From contig JALCLH010000008.1 in the NCBI GenBank assembly GCA_022647765.1, positions 62,001 through 126,000 of the forward strand: 64,000 nucleotides of DNA, read 5' to 3'. The position numbers and the translations under genes are program-made. Below are positions 45,240-53,471 of this stretch, in pieces; positions within the stretch are counted from its first letter, which is position 1; every line of letters starts with the position of its first letter. Origin of the DNA: Acidipropionibacterium sp. (GTDB lineage Bacteria > Actinomycetota > Actinomycetes > Propionibacteriales > Propionibacteriaceae). The notes beneath the pieces were generated by a model that saw only the letters and a list, made by a program, of their open reading frames with translations, was not told where the DNA came from and did no database searches.

Positions 45240-45394
45240 CGCCGTCTCCTCGCCCAACACGTTCCCGACTCAACACGCTCTTATCCGGATCATCCGATTC
45301 GTGACATTCCCAACCCGCAACCCATCTCTCACCCCCTCATCTTTCATTTCCCATCTCCTCTCTAATCTCATTTCATTGTCAACCGGAGGATTCC
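45240..45394 (+). other. Pyrimidine-rich leader before the NCS1 permease
   Basis: 155 bp, C/T-rich on the coding strand (many CTC, CATC and TTTC steps), with few G residues until AACCGGAGG just before the ATG at 45395. I see no stable hairpin. Such an unstructured C-rich RNA would suit Rho loading or a long 5' UTR. Confidence 0.35.
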
Positions 45395-46963
45395 ATGGCG
45401 ACCACAGAGCTTGAAGGCGGGGCCCTCGGGTCAACCGCCGCAACGGCTTCGCCCGACTTCTACGTCGGCCCCGAGTACGACAGCTCCCTCTACAACGAAG
45501 ACCTCGCGCCACTGGTGAAGCAGAAGTGGACCTGGTACAACGTCTTCGCCTTCTGGATGTCCGATGTGCACTCGGTCGGCGGCTATGTCACCGCGGGCAG
45601 CCTGTTCGCCTTCGGTCTGGCCAGCTGGCAGGTGTTCGTCTGTCTGATCGTCGGCATCGTCATCGTGATGCTGCTGGCCAACCTGGTCGCCAAGCCGAGC
45701 CAGACCGCCGGGGCGCCCTTCCCGGTGGTCTCCCGGGCCCCCTTCGGCGTCCGCGGCGCCAACGTCCCCGCGGTCCTCCGCGGCCTGATCGCAGTCGCCT
45801 GGTACGGCATCCAGACCTACCTCGCCTCCGACGCCATCGTGGTGGTCGCGGTCAAGCTGTGGCCCGCCCTGGCCCCCTACTCGCACGTCGAGCAGCACGG
45901 ATTCGTCGGCCTGTCCACGGTCGGCTGGGGAGCCTTCATCCTGCTGTGGATCGGGCAGGCCTTCGTCTTCTGGAACGGCATGACCGCCATCCGCAAGTTC
46001 ATCGACTGGGCCGGCCCCGCCGTCTACGTCGTGATGATCGCGCTCACCGTCTACCTCGTCTACAAGGCCGGCACCAGCAACATCAACCTCAACCTCGGCT
46101 CGGTGAAGTACTCCGGCTGGGGAGCCCTGGGCGCGATGGGCCTGGCCACCTCGATCGTGGTGAGCTACTTCTCCGGACCGCTGCTGAACTTCGGCGACAT
46201 CTCCCGGTACGGGCGGACCATGAAGGACGTCAAGCGGGGCAACTTCTGGGGCCTGCCGGTCAACTTCACCTTCTTCTCCATCCTCACCGTGGTCTGCGCC
46301 GCGGCCACCGTCCCGGTCTACGGCAAGCTCATCACCGACCCGATCGAGACCGTGAGCCGGATCGACAACACCTTCGCCATCGTGCTCGGCGCCCTCACCT
46401 TCGCCATCGCGACCGTCGGCATCAACATCGTGGCGAACTTCATCAGCCCGGCCTTCGACTTCTCCCACGTCGCCCCGCAGAAGATCTCCTGGCGCACCGG
46501 CGGCATGATCGCCGCGGTCGGATCGGTGCTCATCACCCCCTGGAACCTGTACTCCAGCGCCGAGGTGATCCACTACACGCTGGACGTGCTGGCCAGCTTC
46601 ACCGGCCCGCTGTTCGGCATCCTGGTCACCGACTTCTTCCTGATCCGCCACCAGCACGTGGTGGTCGACGACCTGTACTCGATGAGCCCGAAGGGCCGCT
46701 ACTTCTACAAGAAGGGCGTCAACTGGAAGGCCATCTACGCCACCGTCATCGGCGGCGTGGTCGCCCTGGCCATGGTGCTGATCCCGGTCCAGCCGTTCAA
46801 GACGATCGCCAACTTCTCCTGGTTCATCGGAGCCGGCATCGGGGCCCTCGTCTACTACTACATCTCCCGCTCGATGCGCGCCGCGCTGCTGGACGACAAG
46901 AACCTCACGGCTCTCAGCCACGGTGCCGGGGCCACTGCCGGGATCAGCAATGCCCAGCACTGA
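45395..46963 (+). CDS. NCS1-family allantoin/hydantoin/nucleobase permease
   Basis: 522 residues with twelve membrane helices. NCS1 marks are DLAPLVKQKWTWYNVFAFWM, PFPVVSRAPFGVRGANVPAV, VAWYGIQTY and an ISRYGRTMKDVKRGN loop. CGGAGG stands 5 bases before the ATG. In the same direction as the racemase gene 23 bp downstream, so import of allantoin followed by racemisation is the likely task. Confidence 0.9.
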   Translation: MATTELEGGALGSTAATASPDFYVGPEYDSSLYNEDLAPLVKQKWTWYNVFAFWMSDVHSVGGYVTAGSLFAFGLASWQVFVCLIVGIVIVMLLANLVAKPSQTAGAPFPVVSRAPFGVRGANVPAVLRGLIAVAWYGIQTYLASDAIVVVAVKLWPALAPYSHVEQHGFVGLSTVGWGAFILLWIGQAFVFWNGMTAIRKFIDWAGPAVYVVMIALTVYLVYKAGTSNINLNLGSVKYSGWGALGAMGLATSIVVSYFSGPLLNFGDISRYGRTMKDVKRGNFWGLPVNFTFFSILTVVCAAATVPVYGKLITDPIETVSRIDNTFAIVLGALTFAIATVGINIVANFISPAFDFSHVAPQKISWRTGGMIAAVGSVLITPWNLYSSAEVIHYTLDVLASFTGPLFGILVTDFFLIRHQHVVVDDLYSMSPKGRYFYKKGVNWKAIYATVIGGVVALAMVLIPVQPFKTIANFSWFIGAGIGALVYYYISRSMRAALLDDKNLTALSHGAGATAGISNAQH

Positions 46964-46986
46964 AGATCGTGTGGGAGCCTGATCCC

Positions 46987-47712
46987 ATGCGCATCAGGGT
47001 CATCAATCCCAACACATCGGCCTCGATGACGGCGACCATCGCCTCCTCGGCGGAAGCCGCGGCCGCGCCGGACACCGTCATCGAGGCCGTGACCCCCACC
47101 ATGGGTCCGGTCAGCATCGAGGGCCACTACGACGAGGCGCTGGCGGTGCCCGGCGTCCTCACCGAGGTGGCCCGCGGGGTCGCCGAGGGGGCCGACGGCT
47201 TCGTGCTGGCCTGTTTCGGCGATCCGGGGATGGACGCCGCCCGGGAGATCGCTGCGGGGCGTCCGGTGATCGGGATCGCCCAGGCGGCGATGTACGTGGC
47301 GGCGCTGTCCGCCCGGGGATTCGCCGTCGTCACCACCCTGTCGAGGACGGCGGGACGGGCCTGGGATCTGGCCCGCGCCTACGGGCTCGGCGATCGGTGC
47401 AAGGAGGTGCTGGCCTGCGAGGTGCCGGTGCTGGCGGTCGACACCGCCGAGGACATGGTCGCCGATCTGGCCCGGGAGGCGCTCACCCACGACGGGGTCG
47501 AGGCCATCGTGCTGGGCTGTGCCGGGATGGCCGAGATGGCCGCCCGGGTGACCGCCGAGACCGGAGCCCCGGTGATCGACGGGGTCGGGGCCGGCGTCGG
47601 CCTGGTGGAGACGATGGTCCGGATCGGGGTCGGCGGCTGCGCCCGCGGCGAGTACGCCACCCCGCTGCCCAAGACCTACACCGGGCTGATGGAGCCGTTC
47701 ACCGTCGCCTGA
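46987..47712 (+). CDS. Allantoin/hydantoin racemase (Asp/Glu racemase superfamily)
   Basis: 241 residues. MRIRVINPNTSASMTATI is the family N-terminus. The two catalytic cysteines are in VLACFGDPG and IVLGCAGMA, and the C-terminus reads CARGEYATPLPKTYTGL. GGGAG lies 9 bases before the ATG. The neighbours make allantoin the probable substrate (HpxA type), which would let both enantiomers feed the pathway. Confidence 0.87.
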   Translation: MRIRVINPNTSASMTATIASSAEAAAAPDTVIEAVTPTMGPVSIEGHYDEALAVPGVLTEVARGVAEGADGFVLACFGDPGMDAAREIAAGRPVIGIAQAAMYVAALSARGFAVVTTLSRTAGRAWDLARAYGLGDRCKEVLACEVPVLAVDTAEDMVADLAREALTHDGVEAIVLGCAGMAEMAARVTAETGAPVIDGVGAGVGLVETMVRIGVGGCARGEYATPLPKTYTGLMEPFTVA

Positions 47713-47726
47713 GAATGCTTGCAGGA

Positions 47727-47780
47727 GAGGTCTGGTCCGAGTTCAGGGGTGTGAGACGGCCCCGAACCCGACCAGACCTC
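47727..47780. terminator. Hairpin (family F) between the racemase gene and lysS
   Basis: GAGGTCTGGTC (47727-47737) pairs perfectly with GACCAGACCTC (47770-47780), and the stem continues imperfectly with GAGTTC / GAAC. It starts 14 bp after the racemase stop and ends before the lysS promoter. Likely terminator, without T-tract. Confidence 0.6.
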
Positions 47781-47798
47781 GAGGGACGGCCGTCCCGA

Positions 47799-47804
47799 TA
47801 GACT
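47799..47804 (+). promoter_or_regulatory. -10 box of lysS
   Basis: TAGACT stands 6 bases before the GTG at 47811. The same hexamer precedes the BlaI-type and amidotransferase genes by 7 bases. No Shine-Dalgarno lies between, so the transcript is probably leaderless. Confidence 0.5.
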
Positions 47805-47810
47805 GGGCCG

Positions 47811-49399
47811 GTGAGTCAGCATCAGAACGACGGCAATCAGTCCACCCGCACTTCCGTCCCGGGTTCCTCGGACCGAAAGCCGGACACCGAGGGTCCCGAC
47901 GTCTCCGAACAGATGCAGGTCCGGCTCGCCAAGCGCTCCCGGATCCTGGCCGAGGGGGGCCAGGCCTATCCGGTCGATCTGCTCCGCGACCACACCGTCC
48001 CCCAGATCCGGGCCGCCTACACCGGCCCCGACGGGGAGCTCACTCTGGAGGCCGGCGAGGAGACCTCTGACGTCGTCACCATCGGCGGGCGCGTCGTCTT
48101 CATCCGCAACAGCGGCAAGCTGTGCTTCGCCACCCTCCAGGATGGCTTCACCGAGACCTCCAACGGCGAGCGGCTCCAGGTGATGCTGTCGAAGGCCGAG
48201 ATCGGCGCCGACGGCCTCGCGTCGTGGAAGGCCGACGTCGACCTGGGCGACTTCGTCTGGATCCAGGGGCCGGGTGGTCCGCTCCCGGCGCGGCGAGCTG
48301 AGCGTGATGGCGTCCCAGGTGGCGGATGGCCGCCAAGGCGCTGCGGCCGCTGCCCAATCTGCACACCGAGCTGTCCGAGGAGTCCCGGGTGCGGCGGCGC
48401 TACGCCGACCTGGTGGTCGCGAGGAGTCGCGCGCGATGGTCCGCACCCGCGCCGCGATCACCCGAGCCATCCGCTCCTCGCTGGACGCCGACGGCTTCCT
48501 CGAGGTGGAGACGCCGACCCTCCAGCTGGTGCACGGCGGCGCTGCGGCCCGGCCGTTCAACACCCACCTCAACGCCTTCGACATCGACATGAGCCTGCGG
48601 ATCGCCCTGGAGCTGTACCTCAAGCGGGCGATGGTCGGCGGCACCGATCGGGTCTACGAGATGGGCCGGGTGTTCCGCAACGAGGGCATCGACTCGTCTC
48701 ACTCGGCCGAGTTCTCGATGCTCGAGGCGTACATGAGCTGGGGCAACCAGTTCACCATCGCCGAGGTGATCAAGAAGATCATCCTCACCGCCGCCGACGC
48801 GGTTGGGACCCACCAGATCGAGACCGCCGAGGGGTCATCGACCTGGACGGCGAGTGGCGCTGGGTGAAGGTCTACCCGGGGCTGAGCGAGGCCCTCGGCG
48901 AGGAGATCACCCTGGACACCCCGGTCGAGCGGCTGCGCGAGATCGCCGCCGAGCGGGGGGTGGCCGTCGACCCGGCCTTCGAGGCGGGCAAGATCGTGAT
49001 GGAGCTGTTCGGCGAGCTCGTGGAGCCCACCCTGTTGCAGCCCACCTTCGTCTGCGACTACCCGGCGATCGCCCAGCCGCTGGCCCGCCCGCACCGCGAC
49101 GATCCCCGGATGGTCGAGGCCTGGGATCTCATCATCGGCGGGATGGAGCGGGGCACCGGGTTCTCCGAGCTGGTGGATCCGGTGATCAGCGCGAGGTGCT
49201 CACCCAGCAGTCCCTGGCCGCGGCGGCCGGGGACCCGGAGGCGATGCAGCTCGACGAGGACTTCCTGGAGGCTCTGGAGTTCGGCTGCCCCCCGATGGGC
49301 GGCTTGGGGCTGGGGGTCGACCGGCTGGTGATGCTGTTCACCAACGCCGGAATCCGCGAGACGATCCTCTTCCCCCTGCTCAAGCCCGAGCAACGGTGA
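47811..49399 (+). CDS. lysS: Class II lysyl-tRNA synthetase (five single-base frame shifts)
   Basis: The GTG start gives an OB-fold tRNA-binding domain ([20 protein letters not shown], then [20 protein letters not shown]). Class II motifs follow: [15 protein letters not shown] [15 protein letters not shown], motif 2 [13 protein letters not shown] and motif 3 [12 protein letters not shown]. Matching the expected protein needs five one-base corrections: extra C near 48270, extra G near 48318, missing G near 48417, near 48832 and near 49183. Corrected length is about 529 residues. Loss of LysRS should be lethal unless a second copy exists, so these are most likely sequencing errors. Confidence 0.88.
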
Positions 49400-49478
49400 A
49401 CTTGGGGGCAGGGGCCGACCCCCCTTGTATCCCCTCTCTCCCTCCCCTTCATCTCCCCCTTCCCCTCCTTTCAGGTCC

Positions 49479-49540
49479 AATGCAGGGAAACTTGGCGAAT
49501 GCAGTGGAATTCCACTGCATTCGCCAAGTTTCCCTGCATT
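49479..49540. repeat. Perfect 62-bp palindrome, family E copy 1
   Basis: Two 31-bp arms meet without a loop at GGAATTCC (centre 49509/49510). The arm begins AATGCAGGGAAACTTGGCG and then repeats AATGCAG. The second copy at 50783-50848 has the same 62 bp. It lies in the 368-bp non-coding stretch 49400-49767, which otherwise holds a pyrimidine-rich tract after lysS and nothing else I can name. Confidence 0.95.
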
Positions 49541-49767
49541 CGACAAATTGGAGATGGACGGGATGCGGCGGAATGAGGGTGAAGGGGCGGCGGAGGGCGA
49601 TTGGAGAGGCGCTGGAATGGGGGTTGGGACGGAAGCAGACGAAGGGGGACGCCAGGGTCGGTGGCGTCCGAAGTTTTCCACAGGTCCTGGCGAAATCCCC
49701 CATCCGTTGTCCACAGGTTGGTGACGAGGTCTGGGCGCAACGCCGGTTCCTGTGGCTGACTCTTGGC

Positions 49768-50688
49768 ATGGACGAACAGAGACGGGTGCAGCGAGTCGGA
49801 GAGATGTTCCGCAACGGGACGTCATATGACGAACTGCGAAGACGTATCCGTGACGGCACGGCGTCCCGAGTCCGGCACGGAGCAGTGGTCGACGGGCCCC
49901 TGGAGACGAACCTGCGAATGCGCCAGCTCGAACTCATCGCCGGCACTGTCCCCGCGCTGTCCGGGGAGGCATGGGTCCTCAGCCATACTTCGGCCGTCGC
50001 TCTGCTGGGCCTGCCGATGACCCGGGACGGCGCGAGCGCGGTCTGGATCAACCGGAGGCCGGGGACCAGCGGCTACCGCAGTCCGCTGCTGGTGAGCCGG
50101 TCGTCCCCTCTGCCCGACGACGAGGTCGTGCAGGTCGGCGATCACCGGGTCACCAGTCCCGGGCGAACCGCCGTCGACATGGCCCGAGAGTTCGGCTTCG
50201 TCACCGGCACCATGATCGCCGACGCCGCCCTGGCCGGTCGCACCTCACCCGGCACGCTGGCAGAGCTGGTCGATCGCGGCTCTGGGCGTCGTGGCAATAC
50301 GACGGCGCGGGCCGTCTGCGACTTCGCCGACAGGCGGTCCGAGAGCCCCGGAGAGTCCCTGATGCGGGCCATGCTTCAGCTCCAGGGCTGTGCGCCCACC
50401 GACCTGCAGATCGAGATCCGCGACAGGTACGGACGTCTGGTCGCCCGATGCGACTACGGCTGGCTGGAGCACGGCGTCGTCGGGGAGTACGACGGCCCTC
50501 AGAAGTACCTGCGAAGCCTGCGGCCGGGCGAGAGCGTATCCGATGTCATTGTCAGGGAGAAGGCCCGGGAGGCCGACATTCGCGACCAGGGTCTGGAGGT
50601 CATCCGCTTCTGCGTCGCCGATTTGAGAAACCCCGCCGCAGGCAGCCGCGCGCCTGCGACGTCTTCTCCGCCAGCGCGGTCTGCTTGA
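49768..50688 (+). CDS. AbiEi-like N-terminal / PD-(D/E)XK nuclease-like C-terminal protein
   Basis: 306 residues. The N-terminal winged-helix part (TSYDELRRRIRDGTASRVRHG, split as YDELRRRIRDGT and ASRVRHGAVV) resembles type IV antitoxin AbiEi and related proteins. The C-terminal 90 residues show a Vsr/DUF559-type nuclease pattern: RCDYGW, then VVGEYDGPQKY, then LEVIRFCVADL, giving D...E-x-D...K. The ATG at 49768 follows the 62-bp palindrome by 227 bp, and a second palindrome follows the stop by 94 bp. No partner toxin is adjacent. The function is unknown; defence or DNA processing is possible. Confidence 0.75.
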   Translation: MDEQRRVQRVGEMFRNGTSYDELRRRIRDGTASRVRHGAVVDGPLETNLRMRQLELIAGTVPALSGEAWVLSHTSAVALLGLPMTRDGASAVWINRRPGTSGYRSPLLVSRSSPLPDDEVVQVGDHRVTSPGRTAVDMAREFGFVTGTMIADAALAGRTSPGTLAELVDRGSGRRGNTTARAVCDFADRRSESPGESLMRAMLQLQGCAPTDLQIEIRDRYGRLVARCDYGWLEHGVVGEYDGPQKYLRSLRPGESVSDVIVREKAREADIRDQGLEVIRFCVADLRNPAAGSRAPATSSPPARSA

Positions 50689-50782
50689 GACGCCCTGGAC
50701 GAATCCTGTCCTGCAGGCCCCGCCGGACGACTCTCCGTGGCCGTTCTGAGGCCCCTAGGCCATCGGCACTGGCCGCCCACCT

Positions 50783-50848
50783 CGAATGCAGGGAAACTTG
50801 GCGAATGCAGTGGAATTCCACTGCATTCGCCAAGTTTCCCTGCATTCG
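50783..50848. repeat. Perfect 66-bp palindrome, family E copy 2
   Basis: The same 62-bp core as at 49479-49540, extended by two more pairs (CG...CG) to 66 bp, centred on GGAATTCC at 50815/50816. It lies between the convergent ends of the AbiEi-like gene and crgA. Confidence 0.95.
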
Positions 50849-50915
50849 CCAGATGAGGGGAAGGAGAATGGGGTGCGACCCTCTGCGTTAAACCGGAGCT
50901 GGGCAGCCCCGGCGT

Positions 50916-51299
50916 CTACTTCCAGAGGGTGGCGACGGCGAAGGCCGCGGCCATGCACCCCATCCCGACCAGGATGTTCCAGTCGCCGAGGGCCAGCATG
51001 AACGGGATCTGGTTCCCGGCGATGTAGTACACCACCAGCCACAGCACGCCGATCACCAGCAGCGGCACGAAGACCCACGGCACCCAGGACCGGTCGACGG
51101 CCAGACGACGGTGGCGCTCGGCCTTCGCCTCGGCCTTGCGGGCGGCCTCGATGGCCTCCGGAGTCTGGGCCTCGGCCTTCCTGGCCTCCTCCTCCAGCTT
51201 CTCCTGCTCGACCTTCTTGACCGCCGGAGCCTTCCGGGAGCTCTTGCCCGAGGTCTTCCCGGTCGCCTTGTTGGCCTTGCGAACCTTGGACTCGGGCAC
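50916..51299 (-). CDS. crgA: CrgA cell-division protein
   Basis: 127 residues from the GTG at 51299 (AGGAG 8 bases upstream). A Lys/Ala/Glu-rich cytoplasmic N-terminus of about 65 residues is followed by two membrane helices (VPWVFVPLLVIGVLWLVVYY and NILVGMGCMAAAFAVATLW). This is the layout of CrgA, which links FtsZ, FtsI and the divisome in actinobacteria. The N-terminal tail is longer than in mycobacteria. Position beside DUF881, amidotransferase and pknB genes is the conserved actinobacterial order. Confidence 0.9.
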   Translation of the reverse strand: MPESKVRKANKATGKTSGKSSRKAPAVKKVEQEKLEEEARKAEAQTPEAIEAARKAEAKAERHRRLAVDRSWVPWVFVPLLVIGVLWLVVYYIAGNQIPFMLALGDWNILVGMGCMAAAFAVATLWK

Positions 51300-51435
51300 G
51301 ATGACAACTCCTGTGGTGGATGCGAACGGATGCGGGATTCCCGTCCGAGAGTACCCGGGTAGCCTAGATGACGCCGTCGGCGGGTGAGGCCGACAGCCCT
51401 GAGAACGGGTCCGGCAGGGGACGGGGGAGTTCGCG

Positions 51436-52173
51436 ATGGCCGACGAGAACGACGGGCCGGGACGCCGTCGCGCGCCGCTGCGCGACCGCCTGATGACCGC
51501 CGGAATCCTCGTCCTGTGCGGATTCATGATCACCGGGGCGGCGATCGCCTCCCAAGGCCGGGACCTTCGCCCCGAGACCGACGACATGGCGGGCCTGGTG
51601 CGCAGCCAGGCCAGTCACAACGCCGATCAGGCGCGTCAGGTGGCCCAGATGCGGGCCAAGGTCGACCAGCTGTCCAAGACCCGGGTCGCCGATCCCGGGG
51701 TAGCCAGCTCGATCGACGCACTGTCGCCCGGAGCCGGACTCACCGCGGTCAGTGGCAATGCGGTTCGCGTCACCCTGGACGACGCCCCGCTCGACGTTCA
51801 GCCCGACGGGATCGACGAGAACCTGCTCGTCGTCCATCAGCAGGACATCCAGATGGTGGTCAACGTGCTGTGGACCGGCGGCGCCCAGGCGATGACCGTC
51901 CAGGGCCAACGGGTCACCTCGACCACCGGCATCAAGTGCGTCGGCAACACCGTCGTGCTGCACGGCGTGCCCTACGCCCCGCCCTACCGGATCGAGGCGA
52001 TCGGCGACGTTCCCGCCCTCATCAAGGCTCTCGACGAGAGCGAATCGGTGTCGGTCTACAAGGAGTACGTCACGGCCTACCGGCTGGGCTGGCAGGTCAC
52101 CGAGGTCGGCCGGGTGACGATGCCCGCCTACAAGGGCACCCTCTCAGTGAGCCACGCGACGCCGGTCAAATGA
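51436..52173 (+). CDS. DUF881 membrane-anchored protein
   Basis: 245 residues. One N-terminal membrane helix (LMTAGILVLCGFMITGAAIA) is followed by a coiled-coil-like stretch (residues about 45-85), then the DUF881 domain with VRVTLDDAP, ENLLVVHQQDIQMVVNVLW and ITSTTGIKCVGNTVVLHG-type VTSTTGIKCVGN. GGGGGAG lies 6 bases before the ATG. Homologue of mycobacterial Rv0012, between crgA and the amidotransferase gene. Probably envelope-associated; function unknown. Confidence 0.88.
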   Translation: MADENDGPGRRRAPLRDRLMTAGILVLCGFMITGAAIASQGRDLRPETDDMAGLVRSQASHNADQARQVAQMRAKVDQLSKTRVADPGVASSIDALSPGAGLTAVSGNAVRVTLDDAPLDVQPDGIDENLLVVHQQDIQMVVNVLWTGGAQAMTVQGQRVTSTTGIKCVGNTVVLHGVPYAPPYRIEAIGDVPALIKALDESESVSVYKEYVTAYRLGWQVTEVGRVTMPAYKGTLSVSHATPVK

Positions 52174-52287
52174 GGCGGGGGAGGCGACTCCCCCTGCCCC
52201 CTCGTTGCGCCGGTGGGCGCACCGCAGCATTGCGCGCGCGGGCCTCTGCGCTTGTTGGGCTGGGGGACGACTCCCTTGCATTTCCCC

Positions 52288-52342
52288 TTTCCCCGGTCGG
52301 TGGGTGAGGGGCTTCCTGCGGGATGGCCTCTGTGGTTGTTGG
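52288..52342 (+). repeat. 55-bp GC-rich repeat, copy 1
   Basis: TTTCCCCGGTCGG then, after a variable stretch, TTCCTGCGGGATGGCCTCTG and TGGTTGTTGG. It matches 52555-52609 at 52 of 55 bases with no gap. The surrounding stretch 52174-52694 has no gene; GACTCC-CCTGCCCCCTCGTTG also occurs twice in it (about 52185 and 52620). Confidence 0.7.
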
Positions 52343-52429
52343 ACGGGAGGCGACCCCCTTGGATTTCCCGAGCGGTGCCGGTCCCTGGGTCATGTTGCGG
52401 CCTGCCGGTGGTCGAGTCTGGGGGTTGCG

Positions 52430-52507
52430 GTGAACTTTTCACTCGCCTAACGGGGGATCTGTGAGGCTGAGGGGCCGAGAGGGCTGTTAGGCGAGTGAAA
52501 AGTTCAC
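52430..52507. repeat. 78-bp hairpin element, family D
   Basis: Perfect 22-bp arms, GTGAA followed by CTTTTCACTCGCCTAAC, and its reverse complement, flank a 34-base loop. It is the best-preserved long-arm hairpin here apart from family E, and its arm shares CTTTTCACTCGC-TAA with family C at 25638. It lies between the two copies of the 55-bp repeat. Confidence 0.9.
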
Positions 52508-52554
52508 TCGCTGGCTGGTGCCCGGGGCAGGGGGACGCCCTCTTGCATCTCCCG

Positions 52555-52609
52555 TTTCCCCGGTCGGCGGGTGGGGGGTTTCCTGCGGGATGGCCTCTGT
52601 GGTTGTTGG
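52555..52609 (+). repeat. 55-bp GC-rich repeat, copy 2
   Basis: Same length as copy 1 (52288-52342), with three substitutions. Together with the inverted partial copy at 19827-19868 it shows a dispersed family. Confidence 0.7.
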
Positions 52610-52681
52610 GGCGAGAGGCGACTCCCCTGCCCCCTCGTTGCGCCGGTCTGCGCGCTGCGGCTCTGCGGACGCTGGCCTCAC

Positions 52682-52687
52682 TAGACT
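52682..52687 (+). promoter_or_regulatory. -10 box of the amidotransferase gene
   Basis: TAGACT followed by 7 bases and the ATG at 52695, with no ribosome site between; a leaderless start. Confidence 0.5.
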
Positions 52688-52694
52688 GTCGGCC

Positions 52695-53333
52695 ATGTCA
52701 GCTTGTCGGATCCTCGTCATTGACAACTACGACTCGTTCGTGTGGAACATCGTCTCCTACCTCGGCCAGATCGGCGCCGAGGTCGATGTGCTGCGCAACG
52801 ACGATCCCGCCTTCGCCACCACCGGCTGGCACACGCCCTACGACGGCATCCTGCTCTCCCCCGGACCCGGCCACCCGAAGGACGCCGGGGTCTGCATCGA
52901 CGTGCTGCGCAATCTCTCGGGCACCGTCCCCATCTTCGGGGTCTGCCTGGGCATGCAGGCGATGGCGGTGGCCTGGGGCGGCCGCGTCGAGCGGGCCCCC
53001 GAGCAGCTTCACGGCAAGGTCTCCACGGTCCGCCACAACGGCTCCGGCGTCTTCGCCGGAGTGCCCTCACCGATCACAGTGACCCGCTACCACTCGCTGG
53101 CCGCCGACATCGACACCCTGCCGGACTGTCTGGAGGTCACCGCCTGGAGCGACTCCGGCCTCATCATGGGCCTGCGTCACAAGGAGCTTCCGGTGGAGGC
53201 CGTCCAGTTCCATCCCGAGTCGGTGCTCAGCGAGCACGGCTTCCAGATCTTCGCCAACTGGCTCGCGGTCTGCGGGGACGCCGGCGCGCCGGCCCGGGCG
53301 GCCGGGATGTCGCCGCTGATGTCGGCGAGCTAG
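52695..53333 (+). CDS. Class I glutamine amidotransferase (TrpG/PabA type)
   Basis: 212 residues. ILVIDNYDSFVWNIVSYLGQ is the N-terminus, the nucleophile Cys is in IFGVCLGMQAMA, and the His-Glu pair is in VQFHPESVLSEHG; LLSPGPGHP is the oxyanion region. It supplies ammonia from glutamine for anthranilate or 4-amino-4-deoxychorismate synthesis. In actinobacteria an orthologue (annotated trpG) sits at this place beside pknB, and no trpE or pabB is adjacent, so a PabA role is as likely as TrpG. Confidence 0.9.
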   Translation: MSACRILVIDNYDSFVWNIVSYLGQIGAEVDVLRNDDPAFATTGWHTPYDGILLSPGPGHPKDAGVCIDVLRNLSGTVPIFGVCLGMQAMAVAWGGRVERAPEQLHGKVSTVRHNGSGVFAGVPSPITVTRYHSLAADIDTLPDCLEVTAWSDSGLIMGLRHKELPVEAVQFHPESVLSEHGFQIFANWLAVCGDAGAPARAAGMSPLMSAS

Positions 53334-53471
53334 GCGCCCCAAAGCCCCGGCTGGACGCTCAAGACACAGCTAGCCGCCGGGCGTCGTCGCGGCGACCGGC
53401 TCCCCGCCCAGCCGGCCCGTCTCGTCAGGCCGACCGGCCGGGCCGGGCGAACCCGACTCCCCAACGGCACT

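Noticed and set aside
49479..50848. CRISPR-like pair of repeats
   Set aside because: Only two copies 1.3 kb apart with a gene between them; no regular spacers and no cas genes. They are self-complementary palindromes.
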